The notes under the pieces: model-generated | Told to the model about the DNA's origin: nothing | What the model saw: only the letters and a program-made list of their open reading frames with translations | The model's database searches: none | Origin: Verrucomicrobiales bacterium | GTDB taxonomy: Bacteria; Verrucomicrobiota; Verrucomicrobiia; Verrucomicrobiales; DEV007 | Length of the DNA: 8,450 nt | NCBI GenBank assembly: GCA_007123695.1 | Contig: SLGN01000205.1 | Coordinates: 1 to 8,450 of the forward strand | Direction of reading: 5' to 3' | Shown: positions 1 through 5,079 of the stretch, piece by piece | How positions within the stretch are numbered: position 1 is the first letter of the stretch | How the letters are laid out: each line of letters begins with the position of its first letter | Program-made: the position numbers and the translations under genes

Positions 1-1123
1 ACTGTTCGATCTCCATGCCGTCGGCGAATTCCTCGACGCGGGCCCCCATGCGGCGGAGGTTTTCGGCGACGGTGGAAATGCGGTCGCTCTCCTTGACGCG
101 CAGTTCCTTGGCGTCGCGGATCACGGTGGTGCCGTCGGCGAGGGCCGCAGCAACCGCGAGCACGGGGATCTCGTCGATGAGGGTGGGGATCTCGGCGCCT
201 CCGATCTCGGTGGCCCGCAGCCCGGCCCCAGCAATCTCGAGGTCGCCCATCGGCTCGCAGCCGGCCTCGTCGACGCGCTCGACGATTTTCGCGCCCATGC
301 GGCCCATCACCTTGAGAACGCCAGTGCGGGTGGGATTGAGCCCGACCCGGCGCAGGGCGAGCTTCGAGCCGGGGCGGGCGGCGGCGGCGACGATCCAGAA
401 GGCGGCGCTGGAGATGTCGCCGGGGACCTCGATGTCGCGTGCTTCGGGGGTCTGCCCGCCCCAGATCGAGACGGTGTCGCCCTCGCGCTCGCATCTCACC
501 ATCAGATAGCCGAGCATGCGCTCGGTGTGGTCGCGCGAGGGATGCGGCTCGATCACGCTGGTGCGTCCTTCAGCGGCAAGTCCGGCGAGGAGGATGGCGC
601 TCTTGACCTGGGCGCTGGCGACCGGCGATTCGTATTGGATGGCGTGGAGCCGTGCCTTTCCGAGGATGGAAAGGGGTGGCGTGCAGCGCTCGCCGCGCCC
701 CTTGATGCGTGCGCCCATCTGCCCGAGTGGCTGGGCGACGCGGTTCATGGGCCGCTTCGAAAGTGACTCGTCGCCGACGAGGGTGACTTCGAAGGGCTTC
801 GACGCGAGCAGCCCGCAGAGCAGCCGCATGGTGGTGCCGCTGTTGCCGCAGTCGAGGGGGCGGTCGGGATCCTTGAACTCGCCGCGGCAGCCGTGGACGC
901 GGATGTGGGTGCCGCCTTCGCCGAGGGTCTCGATCTCGACGCCCATGGCGGAAAGGGCGGCCATCGTCGCGAGGCAGTCCTCGCCCGCGAGGAAGCCGGT
1001 GATCTCGCAGGAGCCGTTGGACAGGGCCGAGAACATGAGAGCCCGGTGGGAGATGCTCTTGTCGCCCGGCACGGAGAGGTCGGCGGCGAAGTCCTTTGCT
1101 TTCTTGACACGGAGGTCGGCCAT
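1..1123 (-). CDS. aroA: 3-phosphoshikimate 1-carboxyvinyltransferase (EPSP synthase), C-terminus beyond window
   Basis: This enzyme transfers the enolpyruvyl group of phosphoenolpyruvate to shikimate 3-phosphate, the sixth step of the shikimate pathway, in the cytoplasm. I translated 374 codons by hand and found no stop; the frame is open at the window edge. Family motifs appear in the expected order: PGDKSISHRAL (residues 19-29, substrate-binding Lys22 and Arg27), LDCGNSGTTMRLL (90-102), GDESLSKRPM (117-126), SAQVKSAILLAGL (170-182), SRDHTERML (196-204), PGDISSAAFW (234-243), LIDEIPVLAV (315-324, catalytic-type Asp317) and KELRVKESDR (339-348). The GNSGTT and SRDHTERML forms resemble class II-like enzymes rather than the E. 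coli class I form. Roughly 60 residues are missing, including the usual DHR(I/M)AM segment. An in-frame TGA lies directly before the ATG, so no longer start is possible. No clear Shine-Dalgarno is seen. It follows tyrA by 56 bp and is probably cotranscribed with it. Confidence 0.97.
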   Translation of the reverse strand, partial: MADLRVKKAKDFAADLSVPGDKSISHRALMFSALSNGSCEITGFLAGEDCLATMAALSAMGVEIETLGEGGTHIRVHGCRGEFKDPDRPLDCGNSGTTMRLLCGLLASKPFEVTLVGDESLSKRPMNRVAQPLGQMGARIKGRGERCTPPLSILGKARLHAIQYESPVASAQVKSAILLAGLAAEGRTSVIEPHPSRDHTERMLGYLMVRCEREGDTVSIWGGQTPEARDIEVPGDISSAAFWIVAAAARPGSKLALRRVGLNPTRTGVLKVMGRMGAKIVERVDEAGCEPMGDLEIAGAGLRATEIGGAEIPTLIDEIPVLAVAAALADGTTVIRDAKELRVKESDRISTVAENLRRMGARVEEFADGMEIEQ

Positions 1124-1179
1124 TCAGGTTTCAGATTTGAAATTTCAAATTCCAGATCGCGGATCGCGGATCGGCGGAG
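1124..1179. repeat. AT-rich palindrome plus tandem heptamers in the tyrA-aroA gap
   Basis: The gap between the tyrA stop and the aroA start differs from its surroundings. It contains a perfect 16-bp palindrome, ATTTGAAATTTCAAAT, at 1135-1150. Next to it is a short tandem run, on the minus strand CGATCCG, CGATCCG, CGATCTG, at about 1153-1173. Read in various frames this DNA encodes strings such as SDLKFQI or SNSRSRIADRRS. I recall such strings as spurious peptides from an interspersed repeat common in Planctomycetota and Verrucomicrobiota genomes; this is memory, not a search. No T-tract follows the palindrome, so it is not a classical terminator. The aroA ribosome-binding region lies inside it, so folding could affect aroA translation (inference). 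Confidence 0.5.
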
Positions 1180-2094
1180 TCAGAGATCGCGCGGCGGCGG
1201 CGCGGGCAGGGCGGCGCGCAGCGTGCGGGCTTCGGACAGGAAGCGCCGCAGGCCCTCTCTGTCAAGGAGATCGAGCGCCTCCTTCCAGCGCCCCAGCTCC
1301 TCGAGGTAGCGGCCGAGTTGGTCGGAAACGGCGGCGGCATTGTCGGCGAGGATGTCGGCCCACATGTCGGCGGGTCCGCCCGCGACCCGGGTGGTGTCGC
1401 GGAAGCCGCCGCCGCTGAGCGCGCCCGACTCGGGCGCGCGGCCGAGCACGGTGCGGGCGAGGGAGGCGGCGACGAGATGGGGCAGGTGGCTGATTCCGGC
1501 GACGAGTTCGTCGTGCCGGTCGGGGGCGAGCAGGGTCACGACGCCGCCGAGAAGCTCCCAATAGCGGCGCAGCCGGGCAAGGACTTCGCGGTCGTCGCGC
1601 TCGGGACCGCCGTCTTCGGGCGTTAGGATGACGGCGGCTCCCTCGAATAGATCGGCAGCGGCGTGGGCGAACCCCTTTTTTTCCGAACCGGCCATGGGGT
1701 GGCTGCCGAGGAAGACGCCGCCCCGCTGCCGCACGAGGGGGCCGATTTCCCGCACCACCGGGCCCTTGACGCTGCCCACGTCCGTGACGAGCACGGGACG
1801 CCCGCCCACGGCAGGGAGCGGGCCGAGGGCCTCAACGGCGGCGGCCATGTGGACGGTCGGCATGGCGAGAACGATCGCGTCGGCGCCTGCGGCGGCGGCG
1901 GCGGGGTCGGTCGTGGCGAGATCTACGAGACCGGGGTAGGCCTCCAGTTCTGCGGCGGTCTCGGCACGCCGGGACCAGGCCGCGAGCTGCACCGAGGGCA
2001 TGCGGCGCCGCATAGCGAGGAGCAGCGAGCCGCCGATGAGGCCGGGCGCGAAAACTGCGACTCGGCGAAAGGGGGCCTCTCGCTCCGCGTTCAG
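1180..2094 (-). CDS. tyrA: Prephenate dehydrogenase (TyrA family), probable CTG start
   Basis: This enzyme oxidatively decarboxylates prephenate to 4-hydroxyphenylpyruvate with NAD(P)+, the committed step to tyrosine, in the cytoplasm. The 304-residue length from the CTG fits a monofunctional TyrA. The N-terminal Rossmann strand and loop read RRVAVFAPGLIGGSLLLAM (10-28). Further family motifs are TDVGSVKGPV (104-113), GSHPMAGSEKKGFAHAA (130-146) followed by DLFEGAAVILTP (148-159), HDELVAGISHLPHLVA (194-209) and GGGFRDTTRVAGGPADMWADI (228-248, with N252 close after). The histidines of SHPMAGSE and SHLPH are both present. No ATG, GTG or TTG lies ahead of the Rossmann loop in this frame. The first ATG would remove the nucleotide-binding motif, so I place the start at CTG 2094-2092, overlapping the lipoprotein stop as CTGA. 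The dinucleotide motif has A-P-G-x-x-G where G-x-G-x-x-G is usual. aroA lies 56 bp downstream, so the two genes act in the same pathway. Confidence 0.93.
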   Translation of the reverse strand: MNAEREAPFRRVAVFAPGLIGGSLLLAMRRRMPSVQLAAWSRRAETAAELEAYPGLVDLATTDPAAAAAGADAIVLAMPTVHMAAAVEALGPLPAVGGRPVLVTDVGSVKGPVVREIGPLVRQRGGVFLGSHPMAGSEKKGFAHAAADLFEGAAVILTPEDGGPERDDREVLARLRRYWELLGGVVTLLAPDRHDELVAGISHLPHLVAASLARTVLGRAPESGALSGGGFRDTTRVAGGPADMWADILADNAAAVSDQLGRYLEELGRWKEALDLLDREGLRRFLSEARTLRAALPAPPPRDL

Positions 2095-2102
2095 GGAACC
2101 TT
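2091..2102 (-). promoter_or_regulatory. CTGA start/stop overlap with AAGG ribosome-binding site for tyrA
   Basis: On the minus strand the lipoprotein gene ends in CCC TGA, and tyrA appears to begin at the CTG that shares three bases with that stop. An AAGG lies at 2102-2099, four bases before the CTG, which is short but usable. The geometry mimics the ATGA overlaps between the TPR and ExbB genes upstream and suggests translational coupling. Use of CTG as a start is an inference from the lack of any other start upstream of the Rossmann loop. Confidence 0.55.
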
Positions 2103-2621
2103 GAAGTAGATTTTCTTGCCCGGATTGTTCGGGTCGGGAATCTGCACCGGAGTGCCCCGCTTGAGCGGCTCGCCGGTGGGATTGCCTGCCGAGTCGTATT
2201 TCTCGACGGAGATCTCTCCGGAGACGCCGGGTAGGGTCACCACGAGCGGTTTGCCCGGCACCGGCTTGGCATAGGGCGCTTCGGACGGCGACGGCGACGT
2301 GGGGGCGGGAGGCGGCGCGGTCTGCTGCTGGGGAGCGGGTGCCGGATCGCCCGCGCCCATGTCGCGCACGTCTCGCATGCCGGGGGTGGCGCCGGCTGCC
2401 GCGCCCGGGTCGGCGCCGCCGGTGTAGCCGAAGCGGCCGCCGCCGCCTTGGTCGGGAGGCGCGGGAATGCCGTCGGCACCGGGGTCCATGGCCGAGTCGC
2501 CGTATTGCGCCGGTGGAACGGGGGGCTGCTCCGCAGGCGGCGGAGTCCCTGTCGTCTTGCAGCCGGAGAGGCAAAGCACCCCGGCAAAAAGGCACATGGA
2601 ACCAAAGAAATGGAGTTTCAT
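2091..2621 (-). CDS. Small proline-rich lipoprotein of unknown function
   Basis: This is a 176-residue predicted lipoprotein whose function I do not recognise. Residues 1-20 form a signal peptide with a hydrophobic core ending in the lipobox LSGC, so Cys21 is the likely lipidated residue. Residues 25-120 are low-complexity, rich in Pro, Gly, Ala and Gln, and probably disordered. The C-terminal part (about 118-176, from AKPVPGKPLVV to NNPGKKIYFKVP) looks more ordered. It recalls short C-terminal segments of the type VPGKPG...GKIFLVP seen in verrucomicrobial lipoproteins (memory, unverified). I chose ATG at 2621-2619 because the signal peptide begins there; a TTG at 2633 would add MLLD but has an AAGG only two bases upstream. 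It follows a 179-bp gap and overlaps tyrA by four bases, so it is probably the first gene of the lipoprotein-tyrA-aroA transcript. Its envelope location fits poorly with aromatic biosynthesis. Confidence 0.82.
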   Translation of the reverse strand: MKLHFFGSMCLFAGVLCLSGCKTTGTPPPAEQPPVPPAQYGDSAMDPGADGIPAPPDQGGGGRFGYTGGADPGAAAGATPGMRDVRDMGAGDPAPAPQQQTAPPPAPTSPSPSEAPYAKPVPGKPLVVTLPGVSGEISVEKYDSAGNPTGEPLKRGTPVQIPDPNNPGKKIYFKVP

Positions 2622-2800
2622 ATCGAGCAACAAAGCCTTGGAAAGGCAAGCGGTTCGGAAAAGTTATAAACTTCTGAGCCCGTAAAGTACGCCCTTTCAA
2701 GCCCTTTCGCGATAAAAATTCCCGAAAATGCTTGAAAACGTTCTCCGATCTCCCGAAAACCGCGAAAAATTTGTCGTCATTCTTCGCCGGGCGGGCTCTT
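2622..2800 (-). promoter_or_regulatory. AT-rich intergenic region, probable promoter zone of the lipoprotein-tyrA-aroA unit
   Basis: These 179 bases separate the VWA gene stop from the lipoprotein start and are clearly more AT-rich than the flanking genes. I see no conserved protein in them. The plus-strand motif TCCCGAAAA occurs at 2720-2728 and 2751-2759, exactly 31 bp apart, about three helical turns. A small inverted repeat, AAGTT-ATA-AACTT, lies at 2661-2673 and contains a TATAAC-like hexamer on the minus strand. A TTGAAA-like hexamer at 2700-2695 is 26 bp from it, too far for a standard sigma-70 pair. A promoter here is therefore inferred from position and composition. I found no convincing terminator hairpin with a T-tract after the VWA gene. 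Confidence 0.35.
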
Positions 2801-3910
2801 TCATTCCTTCTTCAGCTCGCGGAACTCCCCTCCCATGCGCCGCACGATGCGCGTCCATTCGCGGGCATCCTCGGCCCGGGGCTCGAAGGCGATGAAGTGG
2901 ATGGGCGGGCGGCGCGGCAGGTCCTCCTCGAGCCGACGGAGGGCGCCGCGGAATTCTCCGTGGGGGATCCGGGCGATCCCGGCGCCGCCGGGACGCCAGT
3001 GGAAGCTGCCGTCGGAGATGAGGAAGATGACGTCGGGCCGCATCGCCGCCGCTCGCTCGAGGATGCCGACGAAACCGGTCTGGTTGGCGACCACGCCGGC
3101 GGCGGCGGAACTCATCGATCCACCCGTGACCCAGCGCTTCCGCACCCAATCGCGGGCGGCTTCCTTGTTCGCCGGGGTCGCCGCGACGAGCTCGTCGTTG
3201 AAGGGCAGGTAGTTCTGCGTGAACTGGATGATCGAGAACTGCGCGCTGATGGGCAGCCCGTCGATGAGCTTGAGCGTCTCCTCCTGGATGCGCTCGAGGG
3301 GGATGCCGGCGGCTTCGGCCTTGTTCTTGACGCTGAGCGACACGTCGAAGAGCAGGAGGATGCGCTCGCCCTGGGCCCGCACGCCGAAAAAGCTCATGCC
3401 CTCGCCGCTGCCGCCGCCTCCGGCCAGTCCCTGCCCGAGCCCGCTGCCGAGCGCGGCGCTGCCGACGAGGCCGGCGACCTGGTCGGAGATCAGCTCGGAG
3501 GGGTCGAGGGGCAGCATCTGGTCGAGGTTGACCTGGGGCAGCTCGGGCAGGGCGAAATCGACGGGGCGGGTGCTGACGAGCTTGTCGTTGAAGGTCGGCT
3601 TCGGGGCCATGGCCTCGTGCTTGGCCACGTTCATCTTGTGCTCGGGGGGCTTGGGCGGGATCTTGACGGTCTTTTTCACCTCGAAGCGGGCCTCGGGGCG
3701 GGTGAAGTGCTTGGCCACGGTCCAGAGGCCGAAGAGCAGCAGCAGCACGGCATGGACGACGGCGCTGCCGACGAGAATGGAGGTGACGAGGGCGCGGCGC
3801 TGGCTCCGCTCGCGCTCGGCGGCGTCGGGGCGCGGCTTGGGCGGACGCGTCTTCTTCGGCCGGGGCGGCTTGGGCGACTCGGGGTTCAGGGAAAGGGAGA
3901 TCTCACTCAT
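2801..3910 (-). CDS. Membrane-anchored VWA-domain protein with a TonB/TolA-like transmembrane helix
   Basis: This 369-residue protein sits where TonB or TolA would sit in an ExbB/ExbD operon. The N-terminus is cytoplasmic-type and rich in Pro, Lys and Arg (12-39). A single transmembrane helix follows (about 41-63) and carries Ser49 and His53, the S-x3-H spacing that TonB and TolA use to couple to ExbB/D or TolQ/R. A Pro/Lys-rich periplasmic linker (65-125) and a Gly-rich stretch (150-172) lead to a VWA domain (about 182-369). The MIDAS metal site appears complete: DVSLS (Asp189, Ser191, Ser193), GGS (Ser265 where Thr is usual) and ISDG (Asp300). There is no TonB C-terminal domain. The start overlaps the exbD stop by eight bases. 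The role is inferred: a proton-driven VWA protein pulling on or remodelling an envelope partner. The VWA, TM and MIDAS assignments are firm; the function is open. Confidence 0.88.
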   Translation of the reverse strand: MSEISLSLNPESPKPPRPKKTRPPKPRPDAAERERSQRRALVTSILVGSAVVHAVLLLLFGLWTVAKHFTRPEARFEVKKTVKIPPKPPEHKMNVAKHEAMAPKPTFNDKLVSTRPVDFALPELPQVNLDQMLPLDPSELISDQVAGLVGSAALGSGLGQGLAGGGGSGEGMSFFGVRAQGERILLLFDVSLSVKNKAEAAGIPLERIQEETLKLIDGLPISAQFSIIQFTQNYLPFNDELVAATPANKEAARDWVRKRWVTGGSMSSAAAGVVANQTGFVGILERAAAMRPDVIFLISDGSFHWRPGGAGIARIPHGEFRGALRRLEEDLPRRPPIHFIAFEPRAEDAREWTRIVRRMGGEFRELKKE

Positions 3911-4346
3911 CGCTCGCTCCGGCCAGGGTCACTCCTCGGATGCCTGCCTCGGCGCAGGCGTTCAGCACGTCGACGAGGCGCTGGTGGGGCACCTCGTCGT
4001 GGGGGGCGAGCGTCACGAGGGCCTCGCTCTTCGCGTTCTCGGCGGCGAGGCGGAAGCGCTCCAGCACCGCGCGCAGCTCGGGCAACCCGACGCTGCCGGG
4101 GGTGTCGAGGGCCTGCTCGTTGAGCACGACCTGGCCCGAGGGCTCGATGATGACCCGCGCCTCGTCGGGGATGTCGACGGTCTCCTCCTGCGCGACCTGG
4201 CCGGGCAGGCCCATGGGGATGTCGCGCTCGGGCTCGACGGGCTTGGCCGAGACCATGAAGAAGACGAGCAGCAGGAAGACCATGTCGATCATGGGCGTCA
4301 TGTTCATCTCCACGCTCGCGGCGCGGCGCTGCTTGCGTCGTCTCAT
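3903..4346 (-). CDS. exbD: ExbD/TolR-family biopolymer transport protein (second copy)
   Basis: This 147-residue inner-membrane protein would form the proton-responsive part of an ExbB-ExbD energy-transducing complex. A basic N-terminal tail (MRRRKQRRAA) precedes the family signature MNMTPMIDMVFLLLVFFMVS (14-33), which is also the only transmembrane helix. Asp21 aligns with the essential aspartate of ExbD (Asp25) and TolR (Asp23). The periplasmic domain (about 45-147) ends in the usual ExbD pattern, with VTLAPHDEVPHQRLVDVLNA (111-130) and GIRGVTLA (135-142). It follows the first exbD gene by 77 bp containing a palindrome and overlaps the VWA gene by eight bases, so those two are likely coupled. 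It differs clearly from the first ExbD outside the TM signature, so the pair is not a recent duplication and may form a mixed dimer (inference). Confidence 0.95.
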   Translation of the reverse strand: MRRRKQRRAASVEMNMTPMIDMVFLLLVFFMVSAKPVEPERDIPMGLPGQVAQEETVDIPDEARVIIEPSGQVVLNEQALDTPGSVGLPELRAVLERFRLAAENAKSEALVTLAPHDEVPHQRLVDVLNACAEAGIRGVTLAGASDE

Positions 4347-4370
4347 GTGCTTATCGTTTTGTCAGGGTGG

Positions 4371-4407
4371 CCCAACAGGGTTGGGTCGAGGACCCGACCC
4401 TGTTGGG
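4371..4407. repeat. 17-bp-arm palindrome between the two exbD genes
   Basis: The left arm CCCAACAGGGTTGGGTC (4371-4387) and the right arm GACCCGACCCTGTTGGG (4391-4407) are inverted repeats with one mismatch, separated by the three-base loop GAG. In plus-strand RNA the mismatch (4382/4396) is a tolerated U-G pair; in the operon's own minus-strand transcript it becomes A-C. There is no downstream T-tract, so it is not a standard terminator. It lies 25 bases before the second exbD start. It has the same design as the hairpins upstream (long stem, three-base loop) but a different sequence, so it is probably a second REP-like family. An effect on mRNA processing or stability between the exbD genes is possible but unproven. 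Confidence 0.75.
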
Positions 4408-4423
4408 TTTCCGGCATGGGGTT

Positions 4424-4831
4424 TCAGTTCGCATAGACTCCGAAGATCAGGTCGATGGCCCCCACCTCGGTGGCCATCTCGACGAACTCGCGGATCTTCT
4501 TGGCCGGCGTGTTCTTGTCGGCGCGCAGGTAGATTTGCAAGGGGGGGAAGTTCTCGAACCTCACCCGCAGGTGGGCGAGGACTTCTTCCTTCGAGGCGGG
4601 GCGGTCGCCGATGTAGTACTGCCCCTCGCCGTCGAGGTTGATCAGGTCGCGCTCGATCCGTTCCGGCTCCGCCGCGGTCGGGGCGACGGGCAGGCGCACC
4701 GGCACGCTCAGCTCCTGCTCGGTGATGCGCTGGGTCACCATGAAGAAGATCAGCAGCAGGAAGGTCATGTCGATCATCGGAGTGAGCTGGAAGCTCACCT
4801 CGTCGACGGTCCTGGCGCGGCGGCGGGTCAT
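4424..4831 (-). CDS. exbD: ExbD/TolR-family biopolymer transport protein (first copy)
   Basis: This 135-residue inner-membrane protein is the first of two ExbD-type subunits expected to work with the ExbB channel protein upstream. The signature FQLTPMIDMTFLLLIFFMVT (14-33) forms the single transmembrane helix, and Asp21 matches the essential proton-path aspartate of ExbD/TolR. The periplasmic domain includes LINLDGEGQYYIGD (63-76), PPLQIYLRADKNTPAKKIREF (96-116) and a last strand, AIDLIFGVYAN. I start it at ATG 4831-4829 (MTRRRARTVDEV), the normal short basic tail of the family. The frame stays open to 5005, but that extra 58-residue stretch is translated repeat DNA (MGFQPMH and CMGWKPM) and should not be annotated as protein. 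A weak GGA lies ahead of the start. The 248-bp gap to exbB is filled mainly by a repeat element. Confidence 0.94.
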   Translation of the reverse strand: MTRRRARTVDEVSFQLTPMIDMTFLLLIFFMVTQRITEQELSVPVRLPVAPTAAEPERIERDLINLDGEGQYYIGDRPASKEEVLAHLRVRFENFPPLQIYLRADKNTPAKKIREFVEMATEVGAIDLIFGVYAN

Positions 4832-4860
4832 GGGGTGATCCGTGGTTCTGGTCCAGCGAA

Positions 4861-5010
4861 GTAGCATGGGCTTCCAGCCCATGCATCTCGGTTTCGGCGC
4901 CGAAGTCCGAACCGGGCCAATCCGTTCATGGCGGACATCCTTGAGCGATCCGAAGCTATCGGGACCACTTCCATCAAGGGCAAAATGCATGGGCTGGAAG
5001 CCCATGCCAC
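4861..5010. repeat. REPIN-like element: two inverted hairpin repeats between exbB and exbD
   Basis: Two copies of a 23-bp core lie in opposite orientation, at 4864-4886 and 4985-5007, identical over all 23 bases after reverse complementing. Each is itself a hairpin with the perfect 9-bp stem GCATGGGCT / AGCCCATGC and a three-base loop (4864-4884 and 4987-5007). The shared sequence continues weakly outward (GTAG versus CCAC). Between them are about 100 bases with further structure, including the perfect 12-bp palindrome TTCGGCGCCGAA at 4893-4904. Spurious translations give MGWKPM, MGFQPM and HGLEAHAT. I recall these as frequent in misannotated Verrucomicrobiota and Planctomycetota proteins, so this is probably a dispersed family (memory, not searched). 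The arrangement matches a REPIN or short MITE. I cannot identify target-site duplications. No transposase is in the window, so any mobility would have to act in trans. Confidence 0.8.
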
Positions 5011-5079
5011 CGAGCCTTGCGTCTGCTCTGTTCCGATTGACCCGGTGTCCATCTCAGATTTCGATTCGAGGTTCGCCAG

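Noticed and set aside
745..1110. Minus-strand open frame of 121 residues within aroA
   Set aside because: It is the wrong frame of aroA; the correct frame carries PGDKSISHRAL and GNSGTTMRLL.
516..1418. Plus-strand open frame of 300 residues antisense to aroA and tyrA
   Set aside because: The minus strand encodes clear EPSP synthase and prephenate dehydrogenase motifs over the same bases; the plus frame is Ser/Arg-rich without domains.
2622..2633. TTG start for the lipoprotein, adding MLLD
   Set aside because: The AAGG is only two bases from the TTG, and the ATG at 2621 gives a normal lipoprotein signal peptide; possible but less likely.
2095..2700. A 506-residue open frame extending tyrA upstream through the lipoprotein gene
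   Set aside because: The upstream part is Arg-rich, out of frame with a lipoprotein that has a clear signal peptide and lipobox, and matches no TyrA N-terminal domain.
2663..2700. Sigma-70 promoter made of TTGAAA and TATAAC
   Set aside because: The spacing of 26 bp is too long; neither hexamer has a properly spaced partner.
4371..4407. Rho-independent terminator between the exbD genes
   Set aside because: The stem is strong but no T-rich run follows on either strand, and the downstream exbD and VWA genes need transcription from upstream.
2732..4436. Long plus-strand open frames antisense to the VWA and exbD genes
   Set aside because: Their translations are low-complexity shadows (Leu/Gly/Glu- or Ser/Arg-rich) of GC-rich genes on the other strand; no motif or plausible start context was found.
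4832..5005. N-terminal extension of the first ExbD to about 193 residues
   Set aside because: The added 58 residues are translated repeat DNA (MGFQPMH, CMGWKPM) with no ExbD similarity; the family normally starts with a short basic tail just before the TM helix, as at 4831.
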